From Liolophura sinensis (Eukaryota > Mollusca > Polyplacophora > Chitonida > Chitonidae), in contig NC_088297.1 of the NCBI RefSeq assembly GCF_032854445.1, forward strand, positions 21,837,127 to 21,897,126: DNA of 60,000 nt, in the 5' to 3' direction. Below, piece after piece: positions 10,918 through 22,863 of this stretch (positions are counted from its first letter, which is position 1; each line of letters begins with the position of its first letter). The position numbers and the translations under genes are program-made. Below the pieces are notes generated by a model. It ran no database searches. It saw only the letters and a program-made list of their open reading frames with translations, and was not told where the DNA came from.

Positions 10918-10923
10918 TTTATT
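10918..10923 (-). terminator. Candidate poly(A) signal, 188-aa gene copy A
   Basis: AATAAA on the minus strand about 395 bp past the stop codon. The same hexamer and its surroundings are kept in copy B at 15387-15392. Confidence 0.4.
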
Positions 10924-11316
10924 TGTGAATATAGCAGAGGCTCATCTGAAATTAATCAGTGGCTTACGGGAAAAGGAAAAAAACAATGCAGAAATGGCTA
11001 GTTTATTCTGGTACATTCAACATAATTGTGGATATATTGAAGACAAACCAATAAACAGTCTTCACAAAAGTTGATGAAGACAACTCATTAGAATGTACCC
11101 CTACGTTTGTGTTCGCACTACCACGCAAAGAGGTATTGACTACGGGTTGTTTTTGTAGTCTGTGGAGCTCACGCTTGTTTTGCGCTCCTATCGGTGAAAT
11201 TGCAGTTCATCAAACCACAACACACGTTTCCTGTATGAAACATAACTTCGAGAGTTCAGATATACTTGACTCTGTCACAGTTAGAACTGACGGGCGAGTC
11301 ACACCTCACGTTAAAG

Positions 11317-11766
11317 TTACAACCGCTGTCGCTTGTTCTCTGTGACGGGGTAGTGAGACACACTGTCGATAGAGGGGGCCACCCGTTTCCTGCCATGCGT
11401 CAATCGCCATTGCTTTGGGAAACCGACTTCCGCCACATTCAGCTGGTTGAACCCCCAGATGAGGTCATATATCGTGAGGTCAGTTTCCCCGAGAGGAAAC
11501 TCTGTCGAGTGCTGGGGCGGTCCCCCACTAACATCGCTTCTCCTCCCGGTGAGAATGTCGTCTCTATTTTTGCGGCGATTGCGTCGCGCCGTTTCACAAG
11601 CCTGTTGGCGGAAGTCAGCAGGCTTTGGCCTGCGCGACATGCCGGCTCTGATGTTTGACAACTGCGAAGCAATCTGTTCTGACAGGGACAACTTCTTTGG
11701 CCGTTTTCCCTTAGCCTTGTTATTTGCTGTCTTCCCTTTCTTGGAATGTCTTTTTTCAGGTTCATC
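11317..11766 (-). CDS. Unrecognised 188-aa basic protein, copy A, exon 2
   Basis: Second coding exon (149 codons plus stop), entered through an acceptor (TTTATGCAG|GATGAA). It encodes DEPEKRHSKKGKTANNKAKG, then LSEQIASQLSNIRAGMSRRP, then a Lys/Arg-rich stretch RRNRRKNRDDILTGRR, a more hydrophobic segment around YDLIWGFNQLNVAEVGF and a basic tail ending ENKRQRL. I do not recognise the family. The Lys-rich start and basic middle suggest a nuclear or nucleic-acid-linked protein. Copy B has exactly the same exon length, with about 17% residue differences and no frameshift or stop. The ATG that an open-frame scan would choose (11772) overlaps the splice acceptor and is probably not used. Confidence 0.7.
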   Translation of the reverse strand, partial: DEPEKRHSKKGKTANNKAKGKRPKKLSLSEQIASQLSNIRAGMSRRPKPADFRQQACETARRNRRKNRDDILTGRRSDVSGGPPQHSTEFPLGETDLTIYDLIWGFNQLNVAEVGFPKQWRLTHGRKRVAPSIDSVSHYPVTENKRQRL

Positions 11767-11776
11767 CTGCATAAAT

Positions 11777-11807
<31 letters not shown>

Positions 11808-12381
11808 AAAGAAAATAAGAAAATAAATAAATAAATAAATAACAAAAACACCACTCAAATATGACAGTTTAATTGATAGATTAATATTTCATTATTATAA
11901 ATATTGGTATGTTAAGTCGCACTCCAGGACGGAGGTCAGCTTAAAATCACACACTGCCTGGAGAAAGTCAATGGTTTAAATGAAAATAAGAGGCCTCTCT
12001 TATAACTATATAACATTATTATCAAATGTAAAAACTGGTCCATTTTGGGCATCTTTGGTGATAACTTTATAGAACTACGACGTTTGAAAGAAAATGGCTA
12101 CAGTAGGGCAAAACTGTTTGTAGGGTTACAAATATGTCTCTTCGGTGACTTCAGTGAAAAACTTTGACAGCCTTTATTTTAGGAAGGATTTTAACAAGCA
12201 AAAAGCTGTCTTGTGAGATTTAACGTTAGCTGGTCATCGCCAAATAGGAAGTACTAAGGACCAGACGTAATATAGTTTTGCCAAAGAAATTGATTTGACG
12301 GAAATCAACGGAAATAGTGAGCCCATAGCGTATTACAGATCTTGAACAGTAAGTTGTAGGAGAGAAAAAATGAGTTCCTAC

Positions 12382-12498
12382 CTGGAAATATTCCTCATAA
12401 TCCAACAGCGGTTCAGTGTCGTTGTTGTTATCTCCTATTTTCGCTATAGGTTTAGATTTACTTCGTTCCCCGACTTTGGCCGTGGTCATTTTGCTCAT
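12382..12498 (-). CDS. Unrecognised 188-aa basic protein, copy A, exon 1
   Basis: First coding exon, 39 codons, from ATG at 12498 to a donor reading CAG|GTAGGA at 12382/12381. It encodes MSKMTTAKVGERSKSK and then an acidic end NNNDTEPLLDYEEYFQ. The start is chosen because the same ATG, the same length and the same donor occur in copy B. The junction to exon 2 is phase 0 and gives EEYFQ-DEPEK. The intron (11767-12381) has gained an AAAT-rich stretch at about 11775-11850 that copy B lacks. Confidence 0.7.
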
Positions 12499-12734
12499 TT
12501 TTTGTCGCAAATACGTCAGGTTCTGTACCTTGCAGTTGCAAGATGTACACCTAGATGAGATGGTCTCTAACGGTATACGTCACAAAGACCTGACGTCATC
12601 AGGGACAATGGGTTTTATTGTCAGAGAAATGGTACCACTTGACGTTGTGGCGTCATTGCATGGTAACGCGAGAACGGCTCAGAAATAGAGAATGTTTGGG
12701 GGGGGGGGAAATGTTAAGCTCTTACAATAGAAAA

Positions 12735-12965
12735 AGGAGCCTCTGTGGCTCAGATGGTTGGCGCGTTAGCGCAGCGTAATGACCCAGGCGCCTCCCTGTG
12801 AGTTCAAGTCCAGCTCATGCTGGCTTCCCCTCCAGGCGTACGTAGGAAGGTCTGTCTGCAACCTGCGGATGATCGTGGATTTCCTCCCACCATTATGCTG
12901 GTCGCTGTCAAATAAGTGAAATATCCCTGAGTATGGCGTAAAACACCAATGAAATAAATAAATAC
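12735..12965 (+). repeat. SINE family 1, near full-length copy
   Basis: Head GGAGCCTCTGTGGCTCAGAT, B box GAGTTCAAGTCC, body and AAATAAATAAAT tail are present. ACAATAGAAAA before it and ACAACAGAAAA after it form a probable target-site duplication with one mismatch. It lies inside the distal part of duplication copy A. Confidence 0.85.
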
Positions 12966-13178
12966 AACAGAAAATTAAAAAATTAAAAAATAAGTTTTTC
13001 GTTTCTGAATATATTAAAACTGTAACAGAACTGTCCAGTTGTTTATTCATTAAAACCGACATTTGTTTATTATTGCAAACATGTCAAGTGTTTACCGATA
13101 GACTTGGTGGATAATTATAATTAACGGTGATAGTGTAATAAAAATGTTTACTATGTGACATGTTTACATAGTACATGA

Positions 13179-13448
13179 AGGGCCTCCATGGCCGAGATGA
13201 TTAGCACACCAGCGTGGCGTAATGAGCCATGAACCTCTCTCCAATGCCCTCGCTGTGAGTTCAAGTTCAGATGATGTTGGGTTCGTCTCCAGTCGTCTGT
13301 TAGCGGGAAGATCTGCCTATACCCTGCGGATAGTCGTGGGTTTCCCCCGGGTTCTGCCCGGATTACTCCTACCATAATGCTGGCCGCCGTCGTATAAGTG
13401 AAATATTCTTGAATACGACGCAAAACACCAATCAAATAAAAAAATAAG
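13179..13448 (+). repeat. SINE family 1, full-length copy with target-site duplication
   Basis: Complete from GGGCCTCCATGGCCGAGATG to the AAATAAAAAAATAA tail. AGTACATG flanks both sides (about 13169 and 13448), an 8-bp target-site duplication. Confidence 0.85.
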
Positions 13449-13459
13449 TACATGGTAAA

Positions 13460-14700
13460 TGTTAAATGTTTACTATGTAAACATGTTACATGGATATTAT
13501 TGTAAGCACGTTTACATGTTTATTAGAGTTTTTCGCTTGATATAAAGACAGTCATGCTTATTGAACTGTTTGTGTTTAAAGAAAATATCCACTATATCAC
13601 ATTGTAGACACATACCATGTTTATATAATGTTATATAATAAACACATCACATCTATGAACATAATTTTTTTTATGAATAAACAACAGAATGCGTTTTATG
13701 TAACAGAAATGTGATTAAATACGAAACATTTATTTTTAGTGTGGTGAGCAGATGCATTTTTCTTATTATTGTGAGACGTAATTTTTACTCTTCAATGAGG
13801 AGACACGAGGATTTATTATTGATAGAATCAATTTCTATATTTTGAGTGGAAATATGGTAATCATCGTTAGGCTTACTTTACTTCAATGACCGAGAAGACA
13901 AAATAAATTATTATTGGTGGAATAACACGTATGTCCATGTATACCTAGAAATCGTTAACCATAAAACGAATTCCCTGAAATTTGTACCTGTCCAAGAGAA
14001 TGCTTAAGAATTTGTTATTGATATATATTTAATACGTAGGAGAGTAAGAAGCAAATGAAAAGTACCGAAGGGGAGGGCAAAGGGCAACTATCCCACCCAT
14101 TAGACAAAATATTATGTTAGGGATGGTATTCACAATGCAATTGTTGACTGGTATTCAGAAGATGGCAGTTGTAAGGGAATAACACATTATTTATGAACAA
14201 AAACTTTTATGTTTACCAGGTGGCAACGTTTTCACAACGGTCTTAAAAAATCGAGATCGACACGTTTTCAGCATTCAGTCCTGCATATTTTTGGCACAAA
14301 AGACCGGATCGCTTCAATACATACACTTACATGCAATACAAATGCAGCAATACATACGTGGTGTATTGCTCACTAAGTGTTTAATCAAACAACACTTGAT
14401 TCAAAAATCTACTGGTCAAAATAAATGAATTTATGGTGTCAGCTGCAAACCTGAAATGATATGTAAAGACGTGAGTATACTCGAAATTATTACTTTGGTG
14501 GTAAAAACCATCACAGAAGTTTTTTTTATCAATTTCCTATAGGTGTAATGTTTTTTGTTTTTTTTTATATAGAATCCTATAGTACAATTCATGTAAGGAA
14601 TTGCTATCATACATATGTAACAAGGCAAACTTTGTACCCTAAATGATGTTCTTGGTGGTAGAAAACATGAGTGCTTGGCTTTATAAAACAGTTACAGAAT
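13460..14700. other. Intergenic, AT-rich, no gene recognised
   Basis: AT-rich sequence with patches resembling 17440-17800, the far end of the duplicated segment. I see no coding exon. Confidence 0.4.
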
Positions 14701-14704
14701 GGCT

Positions 14705-14765
14705 GATTGATTCATTGATTGATTTATGTGATTGTTACTTATCGGTATACTCAAGAATACTGGAA
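14705..14765 (-). repeat. Decayed SINE family 1 tail
   Basis: 'gattgatttatgtgattgtt' followed by 'actcaagaatac' is a degraded reversed SINE tail. Confidence 0.35.
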
Positions 14766-15049
14766 AAAGTGAATGCTCCGCGTAAACAACGGATTTCTGG
14801 CAATTTGCTGATGATTTTTTCCACGTGTGAAGTACAGATATATACTCTGTTCTTCAAAGAATACTACAGCTTTAAATGAGCAAACGAGCACCGCTGACCG
14901 GTTCTTGTAGCCAATACACCTTAGACAGAAACAGTGAGAGAATCTACAAGTTGTCTGTCCATGAACGGATTTGACCCTGCACCTCGTTTGTCCTAACGAC
15001 TGAAGAGCAAGCGCTTCTCCTCCACGATCTATAAATGGCAACATCCAAC

Positions 15050-15165
15050 ATTTATTTTATATATTTGATTAGTGTTTTATGTCTTACTCAAGAATATTCC
15101 ACTTATACGACGACGGCCGCCATTATGGTGGAAGGAAACCGAGCAGCACCCGGGGGAAATCAACA
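15050..15165 (-). repeat. SINE family 1, 3' fragment
   Basis: The reversed tail and body are present (tttgattagtgttttatgtc, cttatacgacgacggccgcc, tggaaggaaaccgagcagca). The head side is missing. Confidence 0.7.
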
Positions 15166-15386
15166 TTTTCGATACTCCCCACCCTCATTCCCCACCTCCA
15201 GAAAGTTGCTTTCTGACATGAGTCCCAAGGCAACTATTGCGTCATCGTAACTTTCATCATGCACTTGGCCTCTTGCTGAAAAGCGGATGTAGAAAGAACG
15301 CATGCACTGTAAAGACTATGGTAAAGGCTATGTGATAAACAGTGGTGGCGGTAAAACACGGCATTTTGTATGCTGACATGTCAATG

Positions 15387-15392
15387 TTTATT
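15387..15392 (-). terminator. Candidate poly(A) signal, 188-aa gene copy B
   Basis: AATAAA on the minus strand about 330 bp past the stop codon, conserved with copy A. Confidence 0.4.
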
Positions 15393-15721
15393 TGCGAACA
15401 TAGCAGAACGTGTGACATCAAATGAGAGATGTATCTGAAATTCCTCAGTCGCGTACAGGAAAAGGAAAAAAAAGTACAGAAACGACCAGTATATTCTTGT
15501 ACATTTAACATAGTTGTGGATAGGCCCATATTGACGATAAACCAATAAAATCTTCAAAATGTTGATGAAGACAACCGAATGGTCTGTACACGAAAGTTTG
15601 TGTTCACATTGCCGTGCCAATGACGTATTATCCGTTGGCTATGGGTTGTTTTTGTAGTCTATGCAGATACTTGACTCTGCCATAGTTAGAATTCATGGGC
15701 GAGTCACATCTCACATTAAAG

Positions 15722-16171
15722 TTACAACCTTTGTCGCTTGTTCTCTGTGATGGAGTGGTAAAATACACTCTCGATAGAGGGGGCCACCCGCTTTCTGTCA
15801 CGTGTTAATCGCCATTGCTTTGGGAAACCGACTTCTGCCACATTCAGCTGGTTGAACTTCCAGATGAGGTTATATATCGCGGGATCAGTTTCCCCGAGAG
15901 GAAACTCTGTCGAGTGCTGGGGCTGTGTTTCACTAGCTTCTCTTCTCCTTCTGGTGAGAATGCTGTCTCTATTTTTGCGGCGATGGTGCCGCGCCGTTTC
16001 ACAAGCCTGTTGGCGGAAGTCAGCAGGTTTTGGCCTGCGCGACATGACGGCTCTGATGTTTGACAGCTGCGAAGCAATCTGTTCTGACAGAGACAACTTC
16101 TTTGACCGTTTTCCCTTAGCCTTGTTATTTGCTGTCTTCCCTTTCTTGGAATGTCTTTTTTCAGCTTCATC
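15722..16171 (-). CDS. Unrecognised 188-aa basic protein, copy B, exon 2
   Basis: Same structure as copy A: acceptor (TTTACACAG|GATGAA), 149 codons, stop at 15722-15724. It encodes DEAEKRHSKKGKTANNKAKG, the fully conserved LSEQIASQLSNIRA block, PKPADFRQQACETAR, the basic RRKNRDSILTRRRRE and the same ENKRQRL ending. The most variable stretch against copy A is the linker after the basic region. The blocks ADFRQQACETAR and FNQLNVAEVGFPKQWRLT are identical in both copies and are probably the functional core. Length and frame conservation in the face of many substitutions suggests selection rather than a dead duplicate. Confidence 0.7.
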   Translation of the reverse strand, partial: DEAEKRHSKKGKTANNKAKGKRSKKLSLSEQIASQLSNIRAVMSRRPKPADFRQQACETARHHRRKNRDSILTRRRREASETQPQHSTEFPLGETDPAIYNLIWKFNQLNVAEVGFPKQWRLTRDRKRVAPSIESVFYHSITENKRQRL

Positions 16172-16932
16172 CTGTGTAAATTGGAAAAAAAATTTTTATA
16201 CAAAAACACCACGCAAATGCTGTGTTTGAAATTGTGGAAGATTTGGATGAAATTGGTTTAGAGGAATACAATTTTCAATGATATAAAGTGGGGAAGGAAA
16301 TATGATAGTTTAATTGATAGATTAATATTTTGACTGGTGTGCTAAGTTGCATTTTAGGACGGAGGTCAGCTTAGTGGGTGGGGCAAATCTCACAGAGCCT
16401 GGAGGAAGTCAATGATTTTAATAAAGGTAAGATTTGCAATTTGAATCAGCCAGTGTCACTTCGAGTGGAGCATATTTCAAAGATGGCCATTCTTGAAATT
16501 TTGCAGATGTGTTCGCTCCTGGAAATACAACCTTAGGTAAAAAGCCTCTGTTATAACTATATAACATTATTATGAAGTGTAAAAATTGGTTCATTTTGGT
16601 TATAATCGTTTGTCATAACTTTATTTAATTACGACATTTGAAGAAATGGCTACAGTAGGCCCAAACTGTTAGTTTCAGGTCTTGTGGGGTTTACAAATAT
16701 GTCCCTTCGGAGACTTCAATGTTAAACTTGTTATTTTAGGAAGGTTTTTAGCAGGCAAGACTGTCGTGTGAGATTTAACGTGAGCTGGTCATGGCCAGAT
16801 GTGAAACTCTAAGGGCCCGACGTAATTTAGCTTTGCCAAAGAAATTGATTTGACATCAACGAAAATTGTGAGCCTATGGCGTATTATATGTCTTACACAG
16901 TAAGTTGTAAGAGAGAAAAAATGAGTTCCTAC

Positions 16933-17049
16933 CTGGAAATAATCCTCATAATCCAATAGAGGTTCAGTGTCGTTGTTGATGTCTACTATTTTCGCCATAG
17001 GTTTAGACTTACTTTGTTCCTCAACTTTGGTTGTGGTCATTTTGCTCAT
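16933..17049 (-). CDS. Unrecognised 188-aa basic protein, copy B, exon 1
   Basis: 39 codons from ATG at 17049 to donor CAG|GTAGGA. It encodes MSKMTTTKVEEQSKSKPMAK and ends with DTEPLLDYEDYFQ; seven residues differ from copy A. The intron is 16172-16932, phase 0, as in copy A. No in-frame ATG lies close upstream in either copy, and the upstream sequence is conserved, so the promoter was probably duplicated too. Confidence 0.7.
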
Positions 17050-17255
17050 TTTTGGGCGTCAGTACTACAGGTACTATTCCTTGCAGTTGTAAGATGTGTA
17101 CCTAGATGAGATCGTCTCTTACGGTATACGTAACAAAGACCTAACGTCATCAGGGACAATGGGCTTCATTGTTTCGTCAGAGGGCCTGAAATGCGACTTT
17201 CGTTAGGGTAACGCTTGACGTTGTGACGTCACTGCACGGTAACGTGAGAATAGAA

Positions 17256-19420
17256 CGGAATCCAAGAATGGTTGACTGGAAATGTAATATATATGTTCTC
17301 CAGTACGGCGTAAATTACAAATAAAATATAAGAAATAAACAAGTACTGAAGAGCCCAACATATTTTTGTATTGTTTCATCTTCCGTGCAATAGGCTGTTT
17401 GTTTATGGCACAATCGTTTATTTAAGTCAGGCCCAAGCATTTATTATTGCTAGAATCGCTTTCTGTTCTCAATGCGAAGGTCCAAAGCGCTGTTATTATC
17501 GGTCTAAAGCTCTTGTATCTTTCAATGACAGTGCATAGGAATGTATTATTGACTGTCAGTTTAGTCAGTCTGAAGGTATCCAATCTACAAATCGCAGTGT
17601 AAAGGAGTATTCTTGTACACACTTAAATCAATGTTTCGTTTCTAAATATATTTCTGTTACAGTTTCGAATCTGTAACAGAACTGTCCTAGTGTTTATTCA
17701 GAAATTGAGATATGTTTATTATGTCAACGTGAAAAGTTTACAGAGTGATACGGTGTAACCACAGTCATGCTTTCTGAACAGTTTGTGTTTTCTGAAACTA
17801 TCCACCCCATTACACTGAAAATACTACTTTGTTAAATGTTAACTTTGTTAAACATTTTTGAACAAACTGATTGTTACAACTAACAAACTACTCTGTTACT
17901 GACCGTATTCTGTGAATAGGTAACAAAGTCACTTTGGTAATTTTGAACCTGCAGCGCCCTCTACATTGGCGCGCCTTGATTCTGCAACAAGCGACTGTCT
18001 GGAGTGACGAAACAGAGAAGATTCTGCTTTTCAGTCCTGGTATGTATATCTTCGTTAAACATGATTTTACATCATGCTCAGAACTGTTCAGAGCCTAGGT
18101 GTATTGTTACGAATGTTAACTGGACCAATAGTCGGAGACTATGCCATGGGCTTTACTGAACGTTGAAATGTACAGCTATAGGCCCAGATAAATTTTGCTA
18201 CTTGTATATTTTCCAATATACTTGTATTGTGTCTCTCGGTGAATATTGATGGTACTTTCTCAAATTTTCTTCGGTGTTTTACAGATTTTCCAAAACTTCC
18301 AGTCTTCCAGTTGGTGTAAAATATTGTTGTCTGTTCTGTCATAGCTTTTTAAACAAACTGAACTTAGTCTATTACCCATCTTTTACCATCTTGCACCATC
18401 TTTCATTACATCAATGAAAAATATTCGTTCATTCATGTATAATTGTAACCCTCATTATTTAGTAGTAGAGACTGTGCAATGCATGTAGTATTTTATCATT
18501 TCGTGATAAAATTTATGCGTACAAAAATGAATCAATGAATTTTTAGCCATGTCACACTATTATTCTGCAGCCAAACAAATTGATAGGAACTGTACCGGTA
18601 AAGTCCAGGTTCATATACAGTCACCCTTTCGCTGCACAAGAACATCTAACCCCATGGTTTCGTCAGCTCCATAGTATTTGGACAGATCCTCTTTAGTGCC
18701 GTCACAACAATTCGTGAAGCTCTGAACTAACTATTCAACTTTGATTTTGTATTTAACGCAACAAAACTTAGTGCTCTACATATTCCGTCGAACAGCTGTA
18801 GCCAAGGATATAAGTGTAGCTCTTTCAGACTAAACAGGAGATACAGGATGTGGTAGCTTTTCACAGCCTTTCTGGCAGCAAGACGATCATTCGATAGATA
18901 AGTCGTTTATAACATGCAAAAGAAATTCCAGACGGATTCTGGCTCAACACTGAAATGATCAGGGCAAGGCTTTAACCCTACCCTATAATATCGGCGTGAG
19001 GCTGTCTTAGAAATATGTAAAAGTGGTGTTTGGCCTAACCTTTTTTGTTTTATGTAATCTTTCAAAACATACATTACGAGCTCAGACGGTAATTCAGAGT
19101 TTTTCTCTCATTGGTTATATGCTATTCAATTTATGCTCATTTATTGAACAATTGGGAAAGAGATATTAGTGAAATAAATAAACCATAGAAATGAATGTTT
19201 GCATTTGTAATTACTCTTTTATTTGAAATTAATAGCCATATTAACAGTAAAAATGTGTGCTTCTGTACCACACCATGAATGTTTCATTATCCGCAGTCTG
19301 TTGTTATGGTTACATGGCATCTGGTTAGTTTCAGACCATCTGGGTTAACAGATGGAGTTGTCCATTGGCTGTGTTGCTGGTTAAAGAACATGTGGTCCGT
19401 TCCTAGCCATGGAGCAGAAT
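17256..19420. other. Intergenic, no gene recognised
   Basis: Holds a short SINE family 1 tail scrap (about 17293-17330) and the far end of the duplicated segment up to about 17810. Beyond that I find nothing I can name. Confidence 0.4.
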
Positions 19421-20644
19421 TCTACTGGTTACACAGCTGTGCATAACAGTGCTTACAGGGCAGTGTGTCACTGGTCACAGGGTAATGTATTATTGGTTAC
19501 ACAGCTGTGCATGACAGCACTTACAGGGCAGTGTGTCACTGGTCACAAGGTAATGTATTACTGGTTACACAGCTGTGCATAACAATACTTACAGGGCAGT
19601 GTGTCATTGGTCACAGGGTAATGTATTGCTCGCTACACAGCTGTGTATGACAGTGCTTACAGGGCAGTGTGTCACTGGTCACAGGGTAATGTTTTATTGG
19701 TTACACAGCTGTGCATGACAGTGCTTACAGGGCAGTGTGTCACTGGTAACAGGGGAAAAATCACTGTTTACAGAGCTGTGCATGACAGTACTTACAGGGC
19801 AGTGTGTCACCGGTCGCAGGGTAATGTATTATTGGTTACACAGCTGTGCATGACAGTACTTACAGGGCAGTGTGTCACTGGTCACAGGGTAATAATCACT
19901 GGTTACACAGCTGTGCATGACAGTACTTAGAGGGCAGTGTGTCACTGTTTACAGAGCTGTGCATGACAGTGCTTACAGGGCAGTGTGTCACTGTTCACAG
20001 GGTAATGTATTACTGGTTACACAGCTTTGCATGACAGTACTTTCTGGGCAGAGTGTCACTAGTCACAGGGTAATGTATTACTGGTTACACAGCTGTGCAT
20101 GACAGTACTTACAGGGCATGTGTCACTGGTCACAGGGTAATGTATTACTGGTTACACAGCTGTGCATGACAGTGCTTACAGGGCAGTGTGTCACTGGTCA
20201 CAGGGTATTGTATTGCTGGTTACAGAGCTGTGCATAACAATACTTACAGGGCAGTGTGTCATTGGTCACAGGGTAATGTATTGCTCGCTACACAGCTGTG
20301 TATGACAGTGCTTACAGGGCAGAGTGCCACTGGTCGCAGGGTAATGTATTACTGGTTACAGAGCCGTGCATGACAGTACTTACAGGGCAGTGTGTCACTG
20401 GTCACAGGGTAATGTATTACTGGTTACACAGCTGTGCATGACAGTACTTACAGGGCAGTGTGTCACTGGTCACAGGGTAATGTATTACTGGTTACACAGC
20501 TGTGCATGACAGTACTTACAGGGCAGTGTGTCAATGGTCACAGGGTAATGTATTACTGGTTACAGAGCGGTGCATGACAGTACTTACAGGGCCATGTGTC
20601 ACTGGTCACAGGGTATGTATTACTGGTTACACAGCTGTGCATAA

Positions 20645-21437
20645 CAATACTTACAGGGCAGTGTGTCACTGGTCGCAGGGTAATGTATTACTGGTTACAG
20701 AGCTGTGCATGACAGTACTTAGAGGGCAGTGTGTCACTGGTCACAAGGTAATGTATTACTGGTTACACAGCTGTGCATGACAGTACTTAGAGGGCAGTGT
20801 GTCACTGGTAACAGGGTAATGTATTACTGGTTACACAGCTGTGTATGGCAGTGCTTACAGGGCCATGTGTCACTGGTCACAGGGTAATGTATTATTGGTT
20901 ACAGAGCTGTGTATGACAGTGCTTACAGGGCATTGTGTCACTGGCAACACGGTAATGTAATACTGGTTACAGAGCTGTGCATGACAGTGCTTACAGGGCA
21001 GTGTGTCACTGGCAACACGGTAATGTATTACTGGTTACACAGCTGTGCATGACAGTGCTTGCAGGGCATTGTGTCACTAAAAAAAGGGTTATGTATTACT
21101 GGTTACAGAGCTGTGCATGGCACTGCTTACAGGGCAGTGTGTCACTGGTCACATGGTAATGTATTATTAATTACAGAGATGTGCATGGCAGTACTATCTG
21201 GGCTGTGTGTCACTGGTCACAGGGTAATGTATTACTGGTTACAGAGCTATGTATGGCAGTGCTTACAGGGCCATGTGTCACTGGTCACAGGGTAATGTAT
21301 TACTGGTTACACAGCTGTGTATGACAGTGCTTACAGGGCCATGTGTCACTGGTCACAAAGTAATGTATTACTGGTTACAGAGCTGTGCATAACAATACTT
21401 ACAGGGCAGTGTGTCACTGGTAACGGGGTAATGTATT
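20645..21437. repeat. Higher-order duplicated block, copy 1 (satellite)
   Basis: About 790 bp repeated 1,426 bp downstream at 22071-22863 with only a few differences, including the rare variant 'cactaaaaaaagggttatgt' (21074). The shift is close to 21 units. Confidence 0.8.
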
Positions 21438-22070
21438 ACTGATTACAGAGCTGTGCATGACAGTACTTACAGGGCAGTGTGTCACTGGTTGCAGGGTAAT
21501 GTATTACTTGTTACACAGCTGTGCATGACAGTACTTACAGGACCATGTGTCACTGGTCACAGGGTAATGTATTACTGGTTACACAGCTGTGCATGGCAGT
21601 ACTTACAGGGCAGTGTGTCACTTGTCACAGGGTAATGATGACTGGTTACAGAGCTGTGCATAACAATACTTACAGGGCAGTGTGCCACTGGTCACAAGGT
21701 AATGTATTACTAATTACAGAGATCTGCATGACAGTACTTACAGGGCAGTGTGTCACTGGTCACAGGGTAATGTGTTACTAATTACAGGGATGTGCATGAC
21801 AGTACTTACAGGGCAGTGTGTCACTGGTCACGGGGTAATGTATTACTGGTTAGACAGCTGTGCATGACAGTACTTACAGGGCAGTGTGTCACTGGTCGCA
21901 GGGTAATGATCAATGGTTACAGAGCTGTGCATAACAGTACTTACAGGGCAGTGTGTCACTGGTCGCAGGGTAATGTATTATTGGTTACAGAGCTGTGCAT
22001 GACAGTGCTTACAGGGCAGTGTGTGACTGGTCACAGGGTAATGTATTACTGGTTACACAGCTGTGTATGA

Positions 22071-22863
22071 CAGTGCTTACAGGGCAGTGTGTCACTGGTC
22101 GCAGGGTAATGTATTACTGGTTACAGAGCTGTGCATGACAGTACTTAGAGGGCAGTGTGTCACTGGTCACAAGGTAATGTATTACTGGTTACACAGCTGT
22201 GCATGACAGTACTTAGAGGGCAGTGTGTCACTGGTAACAGGGTAATGTATTACTGGTTACACAGCTGTGTATGGCAGTGCTTACAGGGCCATGTGTCACT
22301 GGTCACAGGGTAATGTATTATTGGGTACAGAGCTGTGTATGACAATGCTTACAGGGCATTGTGTCACTGGCAACACGGTAATGTAATACTGGTTACAGAG
22401 CTGTGCATGACAGTGCTTACAGGGCAGTGTGTCACTGGCAACACGGTAATGTATTACTGGTTACACAGCTGTGCATGACAGTGCTTGCAGGGCATTGTGT
22501 CACTAAAAAAAGGGTTATGTATTACTGGTTACAGAGCTGTGCATGGCACTGCTTACAGGGCAGTGTGTCACTGGTCACATGGTAATGTATTATTAATTAC
22601 AGAGATGTGCATGGCAGTACTATCTGGGCTGTGTGTCACTGGTCACAGGGTAATGTATTACTGGTTACAGAGCTATGTATGGCAGTGCTTACAGGGCCAT
22701 GTGTCACTGGTCACAGGGTAATGTATTACTGGTTACACAGCTGTGTATGACAGTGCTTACAGGGCCATGTGTCACTGGTCACAAAGTAATGTATTACTGG
22801 TTACAGAGCTGTGCATAACAATACTTACAGGGCAGTGTGTCACTGGTAACGGGGTAATGTATT
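22071..22863. repeat. Higher-order duplicated block, copy 2 (satellite)
   Basis: Near-identical partner of 20645-21437. Part of it recurs a third time around 23700-24060, with 'cactaataaaagggttatgt' at about 23902, so the block has been amplified more than once. Confidence 0.8.

Larger units (their letters stand above)
10815..12690. repeat. Tandem segmental duplication, copy A
   Basis: This segment is similar along its length to 15285-17255, in the same orientation and about 4.45 kb away. It contains the whole two-exon gene plus flanks. Homology starts near 'gaatgtagaaaacagtacat' (copy B 'ggatgtagaaagaacg'). Patches of similarity continue past it (13020-13100 with 17670-17750; 13545-13590 with 17763-17810), interrupted by SINE insertions. 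Confidence 0.8.
15285..17255. repeat. Tandem segmental duplication, copy B
   Basis: Partner of 10815-12690. It lacks the AAAT-rich insertion in the intron but is otherwise colinear, including the coding exons, the intron, the sequence before the start codon (containing 'atgagatcgtctcttacggt') and the 3' flank. Confidence 0.8.

Noticed and set aside
11266-11779. Plus-strand open frames opposite exon 2 of the 188-residue gene (also 15815-16229)
   Set aside because: The minus frames keep equal length, splice sites and conserved blocks in both copies. The plus frames lack matching ends and are antisense shadows.
20800-20825. 'TAACAGGGTAAT' in satellite units resembles half of the I-SceI recognition site
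   Set aside because: Only 12 of 18 positions match and the other half is absent; it follows from the unit sequence by chance.
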